Assembly (NCBI GenBank): GCA_963697695.1
Contig: OY969094.1
Coordinates: 558,001-622,000, forward strand
DNA from: VRUE01 sp963697695
GTDB lineage: Bacteria > Actinomycetota > Thermoleophilia > Solirubrobacterales > 70-9
Direction: 5' to 3'
DNA: 64,000 nucleotides
Made by a program: the position numbers and the translations under genes
Part shown: piece by piece, positions 7,229 to 16,032 of the stretch
Layout of the letters: every line of letters begins with the position of its first letter
Position numbering within the stretch: the stretch's first letter is position 1
The notes under the pieces: model-generated
Seen by the model: only the letters and a program-made list of their open reading frames with translations
What the model was told of the DNA's origin: nothing
Databases searched by the model: none

Positions 7229-8974
7229 TTGCTCGAGCCCTTTGAACTTCCCTTCGTCCAGCGCGGCCTGATCGAGATCCTCATCCTCGCGGTACCCGCC
7301 GGGTTGCTCGGCACCTGGATCGTGCTGCGGGGTCTCGCCTTCTTCTCGCACGCGGTCGGCACGGCGACCTTCCCCGGCCTGGTTCTCGCCGACGGGCTCG
7401 GCTTCGCCGCCCCACTCGGCGCCTTCGGCGCTGCCCTCGTCTTCGCCGCGGGAACCTCGCTGCTGCGCGGCAAGCGCAACGACCAGGACGCCGTCGTGGC
7501 GCTGGTCCTCGTCGCCTGCCTCGCCGGGGGAGTGATCCTCGCCAGCGACGTCTTCGGCTCCGGCGCGAACGTCGAGACGCTGCTCTTCGGCAGCCTGCTG
7601 CTGGTCGACTCCGGCGACCTTGCGCTCGCCGGGGGCGCGGCGGCGGCGACTCTGCTCGCCACCGTCCTGATCGGCCAGCACTGGCTCCGCGCGGGCTTCG
7701 ATCCGACGACAGCCGATGCCCCCGGTGCCGACCCGCGCCTCTTCGACGCGGCGCTTCTCGGCCTGGTCGCGCTGGCGACAACCGCGGCGCTGACCGTGGT
7801 CGGGGCGCTGCTGGTAGCGGCTCTCTTCGTCGTCCCCGCCGTCACCGCCCGCCTCCTCACCGAGAGGCTGCTCAGCTGGCAGCTGCTCAGCATCGGGCTG
7901 GTGGCGCTCGAGGGCACAGCCGGGCTTTGGCTCTCGGTCAAGACCAACGCGCCCCCCGGGGCGACGATCGCCTGCGTCGCCGGTGCCGTCTTCGTCGCGG
8001 TCGCAGCAGCCCGCGCCCTGGCACGGGCGCCGCGCGGGGCGGTGGTCACCGGCGTCCTCATGGCACTCGCCCTCTTCGCGGCCGGCTGCAGCACCGGATC
8101 CAGCGACGACGACGGCAAGCTCGACGTGGTCGCGACCACGACCCAGATCGGCGATTTCGCGCGCGAGGTCGGCGGCGAAGCGGTCGAGGTCGACCAGATC
8201 CTGCAACCGAATACCGATCCGCACGACTACGAGCCGCGCCCCTCCGACGTCGAAGGCGCCGCCGGAGCGGAGCTGATCTTCGCCAGCGGCGACGGCCTCG
8301 ACGAGTGGATCGGAGAGGTCGTCTCCGACAGCGGCAGCGACGCCGAAGTCATCGACCTCGGCGCAACCGCTCCGGTCCGCCTCGCGGGAGAGACCGAGGG
8401 TGAGGAGGCGTCCGAGTACGACCCGCACTGGTGGCATGACCCCCGCAACGCCGAGGCGGCGGTGCGGAGGATCGAACGAGCACTGATCGCCGCATACCCC
8501 TCGCACGCAGCCACCTTCCGGCGCAACGCCGACGCCTACCTGGCCGAGTTGCAAGCACTCGACGCCGGCATCGCCCGCTGCATCGACTCGGTCCCCCCCG
8601 CTCAGCGCAAGCTGGTCACCGACCACGACGCTCTCGGCTACTTCGACAACCGCTACGGGATCGAGGTCGTCGGCGCGGTGATCCCCTCCCAGACCACCCA
8701 AGCGCAGACCTCCGCGAAGGACCTGAGCGAGCTGGCGAAGACGATCGAAGCCGAGGACGTGAAGGCCGTCTTCTCGGAGAGCTCGCTCAGCGCCAAGACC
8801 AGCGAGGCGATCGCACGCCAGACCGGTGCCTCCTCCAGCTACACCCTCTACGGCGACACGCTGGGCGCGGAAGACTCCAGCGGCGCCACCTACCTGGCGA
8901 TGGAGGCGGCCAACGCCGACGCAATGGTGCGCGGGTTCACCGACGGAGCGCGGGGATGCCCGATCGCGCCCTGA
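7229..8974 (+). CDS. Zinc ABC transporter: permease (ZnuB-type) fused to lipoprotein substrate-binding protein (ZnuA-type)
   Basis: 581 residues in one frame. Residues 1-275 are an ABC-3 family permease with eight or so membrane helices (LPFVQRGLIEILILAVPAG, then the HAVGTATFPGLVLA segment typical of metal permeases). At 278-288 the sequence reads MALALFAAGCSTG, a lipoprotein signal with lipobox AAGC. Residues 296-581 are a cluster A-I binding protein: VVATTTQIGDFAREVGG, metal ligands DPHDYEPRPSDV and DPHWWHDPRNAEA, and QTSAKDLSELAKTIEAEDVKAVFSE. A split product could arise from internal start at the ATG at 8060 or by lipoprotein signal peptidase cutting the fusion. Start is TTG (7229). The stop region overlaps the ATPase gene by 19 bp. 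Zinc (or manganese) uptake is inferred from family and the Zur-like gene. Confidence 0.85.
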   Translation: MLEPFELPFVQRGLIEILILAVPAGLLGTWIVLRGLAFFSHAVGTATFPGLVLADGLGFAAPLGAFGAALVFAAGTSLLRGKRNDQDAVVALVLVACLAGGVILASDVFGSGANVETLLFGSLLLVDSGDLALAGGAAAATLLATVLIGQHWLRAGFDPTTADAPGADPRLFDAALLGLVALATTAALTVVGALLVAALFVVPAVTARLLTERLLSWQLLSIGLVALEGTAGLWLSVKTNAPPGATIACVAGAVFVAVAAARALARAPRGAVVTGVLMALALFAAGCSTGSSDDDGKLDVVATTTQIGDFAREVGGEAVEVDQILQPNTDPHDYEPRPSDVEGAAGAELIFASGDGLDEWIGEVVSDSGSDAEVIDLGATAPVRLAGETEGEEASEYDPHWWHDPRNAEAAVRRIERALIAAYPSHAATFRRNADAYLAELQALDAGIARCIDSVPPAQRKLVTDHDALGYFDNRYGIEVVGAVIPSQTTQAQTSAKDLSELAKTIEAEDVKAVFSESSLSAKTSEAIARQTGASSSYTLYGDTLGAEDSSGATYLAMEAANADAMVRGFTDGARGCPIAP

Positions 8975-9708
8975 TCGAGGCCGGCGGCCTGGCCGTCGGC
9001 TACGGCGCCGAGCCGGCGATCTCCGGCGTCTCCTTCTCCCTGCGGCCAGGGGAGCGAATGGCGCTGCTCGGACCAAACGGCGGCGGCAAGACGACGCTCC
9101 TGCGCGCCCTGCTCGGCGAGCTCCCCCCGCTCGCGGGAAGCCTCAGCGTCACCGCGCGCTGTGCCAGCGTCCCCCAGACCGAGCGCTCCCAGCTCGACTA
9201 CCCCGTCTCGGCCCTCGACGTTGCCGCGATGGGAGCGCTCTCCCGCCTTCCCTGGTGGCGCCGGCCCGGACGGGGCGAGCGCGAGGCCGCCCGCGAGGCG
9301 CTGCGCCGGGTCGGCCTCGAGGACCTCGCCGGCGAGACCTTCGGCAAGGTCTCCGGCGGCCAGCGCCAGCGCGTCCTGATCGCCCGCAGCCTCGTCCAGG
9401 AGGCTCGCATCCTGCTCCTCGACGAGCCCTTCTCCGGTCTCGACCGGCCCAGCTCCGAACGCCTGGAAGCGCTGATTGGGGCGCTCGCCGCCGAAAGCCA
9501 TGCCGTCGTCGTCGCCACCCACGACCTCGAACAGGCACGGCGCTGGGACAGCGTCCTCTGCATCAACGGCAGCCAGATCGCGATCGGGCCGCCCGACGAG
9601 GCGCTCGACCTGGCCGTCCTCGAGGCCACCTACGGCGGCGCGATCGTCGAGCTGCCGGGCTCGGACTCCCGCGCGATCCTCCCTCCCCACCATCATCACC
9701 ACCACTGA
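8956..9708 (+). CDS. znuC: Zinc ABC transporter ATP-binding protein with natural C-terminal His6
   Basis: 250-residue ATPase of the metal ABC group. Walker A is GPNGGGKT (about residues 37-44), signature VSGGQRQR (about 132), Walker B ILLLDEP and switch His in ATHD. The Q-loop reads SVPQTE. The protein ends PPHHHHHH before TGA, a natural metal-binding tail rather than a cloning artefact, since the next operon gene starts 2 bp later. It overlaps the permease-binding-protein fusion by 19 bp and would energise both permeases. Confidence 0.9.
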   Translation: MPDRALIEAGGLAVGYGAEPAISGVSFSLRPGERMALLGPNGGGKTTLLRALLGELPPLAGSLSVTARCASVPQTERSQLDYPVSALDVAAMGALSRLPWWRRPGRGEREAAREALRRVGLEDLAGETFGKVSGGQRQRVLIARSLVQEARILLLDEPFSGLDRPSSERLEALIGALAAESHAVVVATHDLEQARRWDSVLCINGSQIAIGPPDEALDLAVLEATYGGAIVELPGSDSRAILPPHHHHHH

Positions 9709-9710
9709 CG

Positions 9711-10553
9711 ATGCTCGAGCCCCTGCAGGACGAATTCATGCGCCGCGCCATCGCCGAGATGACCCTGATCGGGATCGCCGGCGGCGCCCTGGGCTGCTGG
9801 GTCGTCCTCTACAAGCTCTCCTATGCGGCCGAGTCGCTCGCCCACTCGATCTTCCCCGGCCTGGTCATCGCCTCGCTCGCCGGCCTGCCGCTGCTCGTCG
9901 GCGGCATTCCCGGCGCCGCCGTCGCCGCGCTGGCAATCGTCGCCGTCTCGCGCGTGCCGGGAATCGGCCGCGAGGTCGCGATCGGGGTCGTCGTCACGAC
10001 CTTCTTCGGACTCGGCGTCCTCTTGGCCCTCTCACCGGATTCGCCGCCCGGCATCGGCGAGATTCTCTTCGGCGACATCCTCGGCCCCACCGACGGCGAC
10101 CTGGCGGCAGCGGGCGCGCTCGCCCTCCTCGTCGGCGCCGGGCTCCTGCTCCTTCACGGCCGCCTGCTGGCCGGCGGCTTCGACCGCGGCGCCGCCCGCT
10201 CGCTCGGTGCCTCGCCGGCAGCGACCGAAGTGGCCCTGCTCGTCCTCCTCGCCGCCTCCGTAGTCGTCGCCATCCAGGGCCTCGGCAACCTGCTCGTCGT
10301 CGCTGTCTTCGTCGGGCCTGCCGCAGCCGCGCGCCAGCTCAGCGACCGGATCGTGCCGATGATCGCGCTCGCCGTCGCGATCGCGGTGCTGGCCGGACTC
10401 GCCGGCCTCTACCTCTCCTACTACGCGGGCACGGCGGGAGGGGCCTCCGTCGCGCTGGCGATAGTCGCCGCCTACCTGGTCTCGCTTCCGGCCGGCCGGC
10501 TCGCCTCGCTGCGAAGCGAAAAGCGGGGCCCAGCGGAGGCTACGATCGGCTGA
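9711..10553 (+). CDS. znuB: Zinc ABC transporter permease, second copy
   Basis: 280-residue ABC-3 family membrane protein with about eight hydrophobic helices. It starts MLEPLQDEFMRRAIAEMTLIG and contains AESLAHSIFPGLVIA, equivalent to the HAVGTATFPGLVLA segment of the fused permease upstream. The ATG at 9711 lies 2 bp after the ATPase stop; longer in-frame extensions upstream run across the ATPase gene and are not real. Two distinct permeases in one operon suggest a heterodimeric channel, with the fused subunit carrying the binding protein. Confidence 0.9.
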   Translation: MLEPLQDEFMRRAIAEMTLIGIAGGALGCWVVLYKLSYAAESLAHSIFPGLVIASLAGLPLLVGGIPGAAVAALAIVAVSRVPGIGREVAIGVVVTTFFGLGVLLALSPDSPPGIGEILFGDILGPTDGDLAAAGALALLVGAGLLLLHGRLLAGGFDRGAARSLGASPAATEVALLVLLAASVVVAIQGLGNLLVVAVFVGPAAAARQLSDRIVPMIALAVAIAVLAGLAGLYLSYYAGTAGGASVALAIVAAYLVSLPAGRLASLRSEKRGPAEATIG

Positions 10554-10554
10554 G

Positions 10555-11001
10555 ATGGCAACCAAGGCCGACACCGACTGGGCGAAGCACGCGATGGAGG
10601 CGCTCGGCGCGGCGGGCTACCGGCGCGGCGGCGCCCGCACCGCGGTGGTCGAGGCGCTCGCCCGCCACGACTGCGCAGTCACCGCGCTGGAGCTGGAGGA
10701 GGAGCTGCGCCGCGGCAAAGCATCGGTCGGACGGGCCAGCGTCTACCGCGCCCTCGACAGCCTCGAGGAGCTGCAACTGGTGCAGCGCTTCGAGGCCGAG
10801 CGAGGCATCGCCAGCTACGAGCGGATCGACCCCAGCGGCCACCATCACCATCACGCGATCTGCCGGCGCTGCGGCAGGCTGGAGCCCTTCGAGGACCGCG
10901 GCCTCGAGCAGGCGATCGAGCAGGTATCCCGGCAGGTCCCCTTCGAGATCGCCGAGCACGACGTGGTTCTGCGCGGGCTCTGCGAGCGCTGCGCGAGCTG
11001 A
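10555..11001 (+). CDS. zur: Fur-family regulator, probably Zur
   Basis: 148-residue Fur/Zur-type repressor. The winged helix covers residues 1-85 (RTAVVEALARHDCAVTALELEEEL, then GRASVYRALDSLEELQLVQR). The dimerisation part has a His-rich metal site SGHHHHHAICRRCG and two CxxC pairs (CRRC, CERC) that form the structural zinc site. It follows the permease by 1 bp, so it is the last gene of the zinc operon and probably represses it at the palindrome 7197-7215. Placement makes Zur more likely than Fur or PerR. Confidence 0.85.
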   Translation: MATKADTDWAKHAMEALGAAGYRRGGARTAVVEALARHDCAVTALELEEELRRGKASVGRASVYRALDSLEELQLVQRFEAERGIASYERIDPSGHHHHHAICRRCGRLEPFEDRGLEQAIEQVSRQVPFEIAEHDVVLRGLCERCAS

Positions 11002-11022
11002 GGCCAGCCGGGATTCGGCCCC

Positions 11023-13029
11023 TCAGGAGGCGAGTCCGAGCGGGATGCTCGCTTGGTCCCAGCTCGCCACGATTCTCTGCGCGGCTGCGTGCTCGTCGCT
11101 GAGAATCCGCTCGGCCATCCTGGCCGTGTCCTCGTCTCCCGCCCGTCGCGCCACTCGCTCGAGCAGCTCGTAGGCAGCGATCTCCAGATGCTCGAAGGCG
11201 AAGGCAAAGCCGGCGAGCTTCGTCGTCGTGTCCGGCTGGGCAGCGAAGAAGGCGCCGAGGTTCATCCCGCCGAACCGCAGCACGGTGTCCTTCAGCGACG
11301 ACGGGCTCGCCTGGCGGGCCTCCAGCCTCTCCTCGACCAAGCTGAGATGCCTGCGCGTCTCGACCAGGTGCTCGCGGAAGAGTCGCGCCAATTCCTCGTC
11401 GTCGACCAGCTTCGGTCCCGATTCGAGCAGCTGGATCGCCTGCCGCTCGAGCGCATGCGCGTCGGCCAGGTACTTGCCGAGCTGCTCGTCCAGTTCGCCG
11501 GGCTCGACCCCGGCCAACGACGCCTCAACCGCGATGTCGAAGGAGTCCGCGAGGCGGTCCGCCATCGCCTGCTCCTCGGAACCGATCTCGATGGCCATCC
11601 GCAGCGTCTCCTTGTCGCCGACGCGCTGCGCCAACCGCTCGAGCAGCCCGTAGGCCGCTATCTCCATGTGCTCATAGGAGAAGGCGTGCATGGTCAGCTT
11701 GCCTGGGGTGTCGGGCTGCGCGCCCGCAAAGAGGAGCATGGCGGGCCCCCCAGCCTTGCCGGCAAGGTCCTTGAACCCGGATGGACCGGCACCGAGCGCC
11801 TCGAGGCGCTCGCGGACCTGCCGCTCCTGGAACTCCGTCTCGGTCAGGTGCTGCTTGAAGATCTCGGCCAGGCGCTGGTCTCCGGCGATCCCTGGAGCGG
11901 CGCGCATCTGGACCAGGGCCTGCTCCTCGATCGAGTGAATGTCGGCGAGGTACTTGACCAGCTGCTCGTCGTGATCGCGAAGCCACTGGCGGCCCCCAAC
12001 CCCGGTCCGCACCTCGTCCAGCCTCCCCTTCGCGCCGGCCTCTTCGAGCGGCGGCGTCGGGTACCCCTGGCCGTGCCGCAGGCCCTCCAGCACCTCTTCC
12101 ACCGCCTCGATCGCGGTCCGCTCCGGCTCCCAGCCGAGCTCGTCCCGGGCCCGGTCGGTGGACATCAGCGGCACGTTGAGGGCCATGTCGAGCCAACCCG
12201 GCGGAGTGGGCTGCAGGCGCAGGCGCCAGCTCAGATCGGCGAGGCGGCGGACGACTCCCGCCGGAACCGGAAAGGTTCGCGCGTCGAGGACCTCGGCCAA
12301 TGCAGAGGAGTCCAGCGGAGAGTCGGCAGCGATGTTGAACTCCCCCTCGACGTCGGCGACGACGGCACGCAGATACGCCTCTCCGATGTCGTCGGAGTGG
12401 ACACCCTGAATGCGGAGCCCGGGAACTCGCGGCAACGCCGGGATCAGGTTGGAGCGGACCAGGAAGCCCGGCAGGAATGGTCCGACGAAGAGACGGCGGA
12501 TCTCCGTGGCCGCCTCGCCCTTGAAGATCAGTGCCGGCCGCAGGCGCACGACCTTCGTCTCCGGGTTTCGCTCCTCGAAGTCGTCGAGCAGTCGCTCGAC
12601 CGCGACCTTGTGACGCGAGTAGAAGGAACTCGGGGTTCCCTCCGTGGGCCAGCTCTCGGCGACCTCGCGTCCCTTCGGTCCCGGCGAGTAGACCCCTACG
12701 GACGATGCGTAGACAAGCTTTGGAACCCCGGCGGCTGCGACGGCGGCGAAGACCCGCCTGCTGCCGTCGACGTTGATTCGCTCCAGCGTCTCCCCGTCAT
12801 GAGACGGCTGGATCGCCCAGGCGAGATGGACGACCGCGTCCGCGCCCCGGAAGACCGCCTCCAGGTCTGAGCTGACGACGTCGGCCTCGATCCAGCTCGT
12901 CTTGGCAGGTTTCCAATCTGGCCTGCGACGAGCCAAGCCCACTACCTCGTCGATCTCTGAGGACTGGCTGAACGACCGGACAGCGCTGGTTCCGACGTTG
13001 CCGGTCGCGCCGGTGACAACGATTTTCAT
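11023..13029 (-). CDS. NAD-dependent epimerase/dehydratase fused to two DUF892 ferritin-like domains
   Basis: 668 residues. The N-terminal 310 residues are an extended short-chain dehydrogenase: GATGNVGTSAV nucleotide loop, HLAWAIQPS, and the YSRHK catalytic pair (residues about 145-149). From about 340 come two DUF892 (YciE/YciF) ferritin-like helical domains, each ending in a similar block (TPGKLTMHAFSYEHMEIAAY and TTTKLAGFAFAFEHLEIAAY), with EEQ/EH residues that could bind iron. Function is unknown; DUF892 proteins are stress-induced. A second protein of exactly the same length and layout sits at 61887-63893. It converges with the zur gene (21 bp apart) and is 11 bp downstream of the RsbW-like gene. 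Confidence 0.85.
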   Translation of the reverse strand: MKIVVTGATGNVGTSAVRSFSQSSEIDEVVGLARRRPDWKPAKTSWIEADVVSSDLEAVFRGADAVVHLAWAIQPSHDGETLERINVDGSRRVFAAVAAAGVPKLVYASSVGVYSPGPKGREVAESWPTEGTPSSFYSRHKVAVERLLDDFEERNPETKVVRLRPALIFKGEAATEIRRLFVGPFLPGFLVRSNLIPALPRVPGLRIQGVHSDDIGEAYLRAVVADVEGEFNIAADSPLDSSALAEVLDARTFPVPAGVVRRLADLSWRLRLQPTPPGWLDMALNVPLMSTDRARDELGWEPERTAIEAVEEVLEGLRHGQGYPTPPLEEAGAKGRLDEVRTGVGGRQWLRDHDEQLVKYLADIHSIEEQALVQMRAAPGIAGDQRLAEIFKQHLTETEFQERQVRERLEALGAGPSGFKDLAGKAGGPAMLLFAGAQPDTPGKLTMHAFSYEHMEIAAYGLLERLAQRVGDKETLRMAIEIGSEEQAMADRLADSFDIAVEASLAGVEPGELDEQLGKYLADAHALERQAIQLLESGPKLVDDEELARLFREHLVETRRHLSLVEERLEARQASPSSLKDTVLRFGGMNLGAFFAAQPDTTTKLAGFAFAFEHLEIAAYELLERVARRAGDEDTARMAERILSDEHAAAQRIVASWDQASIPLGLAS

Positions 13030-13040
13030 TCGCTATGGCC

Positions 13041-13478
13041 CTACCCCGAGACAGGGGTAGCGGAAACAGGCTCGTCCCCCCGGTGCCCGGATATGAACAC
13101 CTTGATCTCGGTCCCGCACCAGGCTCCGCTCGAGATCTTGAATCTGCTGGAGAGTGCGGCAATCAAGGGCAGGCCGAGGTGCAAGCTCGCCCTCCCTGCA
13201 TCGATTCGGGGACGCATCCCAGTGCCGAAATCCCGTATGCATACGGCGATCCCCCCGTCCTCCGGCAACGCTTCCACCTGCAAAAGCCCGATCCTCGTGC
13301 CATAGGCGTGAAGGGCAGCGTTCATGCAGGCCTCGGTGACCACGGTCTTCAAATCCCCGATGCCCCGCGCGCCCAGGCCAAGCTGCTCGCCCAAATCGGC
13401 CACGGCGTGGCGCACGAGCGAGACGTTCTCCGGCTTGGCCGGAAGCGTGATCAAGAGGCCGGATCGATCGCTGCTCAT
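13041..13478 (-). CDS. RsbW-type anti-sigma / serine kinase-like ATPase
   Basis: 145-residue stand-alone GHKL ATPase. The N box is VVTEACMNAALHAYG and the G1 box CIRDFGTGM; LHLGLPLIAALSSRF corresponds to the G2 segment, in which the usual glycine-rich GLGL is reduced. Such proteins bind a sigma factor or phosphorylate a STAS protein. The divergent neighbour at 13719 is a STAS anti-anti-sigma protein, its likely partner. The 240-bp gap between them holds both promoters. Confidence 0.85.
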   Translation of the reverse strand: MSSDRSGLLITLPAKPENVSLVRHAVADLGEQLGLGARGIGDLKTVVTEACMNAALHAYGTRIGLLQVEALPEDGGIAVCIRDFGTGMRPRIDAGRASLHLGLPLIAALSSRFKISSGAWCGTEIKVFISGHRGDEPVSATPVSG

Positions 13479-13718
13479 CGCTGCACGTCTTTCGTTGCCG
13501 CCGCGGCGCCGCGGAGAGCGTCTCTTCAGCCGGGCGCTTGTCGGTTACCCGTCGTCTCTAGGGCAAAACGCCACTGACACATGTAGCAATCGATTGTGAG
13601 TAGCATTTGGTCGAAGTTCGTTGATGGCGATGGAAAGAGTCGGCGAACGGGTGGCGGCAGACTGCGAGGCGATCGAGGCGCCTGGGCAGGTCTCTTTCCA
13701 AGAACAGCCAGGACCCCT

Positions 13719-14072
13719 ATGCCCAAGAACCAGCGCAACATCTCCGACGGGACGCTTGTGGTGCGTTGTGTGCGAGACGGCGACACCCAGGTCATCTCAC
13801 TCTGCGGAGAGCTCGACTTGGCCAATTGCACGACAGCAGAAGCAGAGCTGCACGAGGCGCTGGACAGTGGGACCGAGGTAGTGGTCGACATGCGTGAGCT
13901 CGAGTTCCTCGACTCGACCGGCATCGCCCTGCTGGTCGCCGCCCTGCGGCGCAATGGAGACGCAACACGACTGCGCTTCATTCCCAGTCAGTTTCCGGCT
14001 GTGACTCGTGTCCTGCAGGTAACCGGCATCGCGGAGCGGCTGCCGTTCGCCGAGCCTTCACCCGGCGATTGA
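13719..14072 (+). CDS. STAS-domain anti-anti-sigma factor
   Basis: 117-residue single STAS domain: VISLCGELDLANCTTAEAEL, then VVVDMRELEFLDSTGIALLV, where the Ser of DSTG is the usual phosphorylation site of SpoIIAA/RsbV proteins. The ATG at 13719 is preferred to upstream in-frame codons because the domain begins straight after it and CCAGGA lies in front. It is flanked by an RsbW-like kinase on one side and a SpoIIE phosphatase on the other, giving the three parts of a partner switch. Confidence 0.85.
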   Translation: MPKNQRNISDGTLVVRCVRDGDTQVISLCGELDLANCTTAEAELHEALDSGTEVVVDMRELEFLDSTGIALLVAALRRNGDATRLRFIPSQFPAVTRVLQVTGIAERLPFAEPSPGD

Positions 14073-14088
14073 AGCGGCGGATGCGCGA

Positions 14089-14493
14089 CTACTGCGCGGA
14101 AACCACCGAAAAGCGCAGGGCCGCTTCCTCGGGATCGGCGAAGACCTCGCCGCGAACGAAGCGACCTTCACGGATCTGCCAAATCCAGGCCACGGGAATG
14201 TCCCTGATGCCCAGCTCCTTGCTGCGCGCGTAGACGCGGCCCCTGACCAGGAGGCGGTCGCCGTGGCGCTCTATCTCCATCGGCGTGATCAGCAGCTCTT
14301 CCCACAGCTCCGCCACGTCGGCGAGGTAATCGTGCAGCCCAGCCGGACCGACGTAGGGATCGGTGCGTCCGGCTTGCTCCGCGGTGACCGAGAAAAACTC
14401 CATGCGCTCGTCGCAGACGGCGACTATCCCCACCGAATCGCGGCGGTTGAAGGCGTTGAAGAGGCGCTCGACCAGCACCTTGTGCTCAGCCAC
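14089..14493 (-). CDS. SnoaL-like / NTF2-fold protein
   Basis: 134 residues from a GTG at 14493. The sequence VERLFNAFNRRDSVGIVAVCDERMEF and VGPAGLHDYLADVAELWEEL is the standard SnoaL/nuclear-transport-factor-2-like pattern, with VAWIWQIREGRFVRGEVF near the end. The start overlaps the tail of the upstream SpoIIE phosphatase gene by 8 bp, so the two are co-translated. A longer frame to 14709 would run over the phosphatase gene and is rejected. Ligand or substrate unknown; its place in a sigma-regulatory operon suggests a stress role. Confidence 0.75.
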   Translation of the reverse strand: MAEHKVLVERLFNAFNRRDSVGIVAVCDERMEFFSVTAEQAGRTDPYVGPAGLHDYLADVAELWEELLITPMEIERHGDRLLVRGRVYARSKELGIRDIPVAWIWQIREGRFVRGEVFADPEEAALRFSVVSAQ

Positions 14494-15940
14494 CCTCGCC
14501 TCCCAGGGCGGGAGTGGCAAGCATGCGCTCACTCGATACGCCCGTGAGGTCGGTGGCCTGGCGGCGTACGGTCGGGGCAAGCGCGAGGATCGCCGCATCG
14601 TCGTCGAGCCGGCCCTCGGTGAAGGAGTGCAATGCCCCCTCGAGCCGCTGCACGGCGAGGACGGGGCTTGGCGTTCCGGACAGCTCGTCGCGGAGACGCT
14701 CCTCGCCAAAGCGCCCGGCCGGCCCGCAGGCCTCGGTTATCCCGTCGGTGACGATCACCACCTGCTGGCCAGGCCTGAGGACACGGCGCTCGACAGTCCA
14801 CTGCGCATCGGCGAAAGCCCCGAGAACGGGACCTGCCGCCGTCGACTCCGCCACCTCCGTGCCATCGACGTGGAGGGGCGGCGGGTGCCCGGCGACGGCA
14901 AGGCTGACGGGCTCCTCGGGATCCTCGCTGACGGCGATCGCGGCGACGCTGCAGAGCGCCGAATCCCTGCGCGCGAGGAGGGCACGGTTGAGGGTCGCAA
15001 GGGCGACGAGCGGATCGCCCGTGAGCAGCGCGGCGGCGCGCAGGGTGTAGCGGGCCTGCGCCGTGATCGAGGCAGCCTGGGCGCCGCGCCCCGTTACGTC
15101 GCCGATCACCAGCATCCAGCCTTCCGGGATCGGGAAGGCATCGTAGAAGTCGCCCCCGATCTCGTTCTCGGCCCCAGCGGGACGGTAGACGGCCGCCGCA
15201 GACCAGCCCGGGATGTGGGGCAAGGGCGGAGGCAGGAGGCCCCGCTGCAGCGTTTCGGCGATCTCAGCCCGGGCGCGCTCCGCCTGCTCCAGCTCTGAGG
15301 AGAGGCCCGCGTTGTCCAGGGCCAGAGCGACGCGACCGGAGAGGATCCAGGCGAACTCGGCGTCGTCGCGCCGGTAGCGCCGGCCGGACCACGCGACACT
15401 CATGGTCAGGGCGCCGGTCACCTGACCGCGGGCCCGCAGCGCAACGGTCACCGCCGAACGTACGCCGAGGCTTTCGAGGAACTCGAGGTCCTCGCCGTCG
15501 TCGTGGGCGATCTCGCGCAGGTCCTCCTTGGTCATCCGTTCGTAGAAGCGCGGCCGCAGAGACGCGCCGGAGTCTTCGACCATTCGGTCCGGTACGGACG
15601 GTTTGCGTTCGGCCAGGCGCTGCGCGCAGCCGGCGTATTGCTCCGGCGCGGCGCGAGTGGCGGCACGACGCGCCCGACCCTCACTGACGATGTCGATCAT
15701 GCAGAAGTCGGCGAACTCGGGGACGAGAATGTCGCAGATCGCGTCGAGCGTCTCCGGCAGGGAGCTGGCTTCATCGGAAACCCGGGCGATACGGCCGAGA
15801 AGCCTGAACCGCCGCCGCGTACGGGCCAGCGAAATCCCCAGCGCAGAGGCAAAAGCGACAAGCGCAGCGACAAGCGCAGCGATCACGATCAGGTCGACCG
15901 TCGAGTTCACCGCCGGCGCTCCTCCTTCCCCTCGCGACAA
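14486..15940 (-). CDS. SpoIIE-type PP2C phosphatase with N-terminal membrane helix and GAF-like sensor
   Basis: 484 residues. One membrane helix lies at about 14-38 (DLIVIAALVAALVAFASALG), followed by a GAF-like region to about 225 (LPETLDAICDILVPEFADFC). The C-terminal 250 residues are a PP2C/SpoIIE catalytic domain with the metal-binding motifs GGDFYDAF, VIGDVTGRGAQAA and the final DDDAAILAL. It would dephosphorylate a STAS protein such as the one at 13719, releasing a sigma factor. Membrane anchoring suggests it senses an envelope or extracellular cue. Confidence 0.88.
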   Translation of the reverse strand: MSRGEGGAPAVNSTVDLIVIAALVAALVAFASALGISLARTRRRFRLLGRIARVSDEASSLPETLDAICDILVPEFADFCMIDIVSEGRARRAATRAAPEQYAGCAQRLAERKPSVPDRMVEDSGASLRPRFYERMTKEDLREIAHDDGEDLEFLESLGVRSAVTVALRARGQVTGALTMSVAWSGRRYRRDDAEFAWILSGRVALALDNAGLSSELEQAERARAEIAETLQRGLLPPPLPHIPGWSAAAVYRPAGAENEIGGDFYDAFPIPEGWMLVIGDVTGRGAQAASITAQARYTLRAAALLTGDPLVALATLNRALLARRDSALCSVAAIAVSEDPEEPVSLAVAGHPPPLHVDGTEVAESTAAGPVLGAFADAQWTVERRVLRPGQQVVIVTDGITEACGPAGRFGEERLRDELSGTPSPVLAVQRLEGALHSFTEGRLDDDAAILALAPTVRRQATDLTGVSSERMLATPALGGEGG

Positions 15941-16032
15941 GATGACTTACTGAAAACACAGTATTGCGCCTCAGGGGAGCAATGCGCAAATTCTTTGATG
16001 CCTGAGTGGCCAAAACTCATGCTTTACGACCG

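Noticed and set aside
5998..8139. 713-residue minus-strand open frame
   Set aside because: Antisense of the propeller and permease genes; low-complexity Arg/Ala/Ser product with no domain, a usual high-GC shadow.
7214..9076. 620-residue minus-strand open frame
   Set aside because: Antisense shadow of the zinc operon; Arg/Gly-rich with no motif.
9688..9708. His6 tail as a cloning-vector artefact
   Set aside because: The tail is followed at once by TGA and the next operon gene in genomic context, with no vector sequence.
8826..9710. N-terminal extension of the second zinc permease
   Set aside because: Runs over the ATPase gene in another frame; the ATG at 9711 is right after the ATPase stop.
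11053..12870. 605-residue plus-strand open frame
   Set aside because: Antisense of the epimerase/DUF892 gene, whose domains are unmistakable on the other strand.
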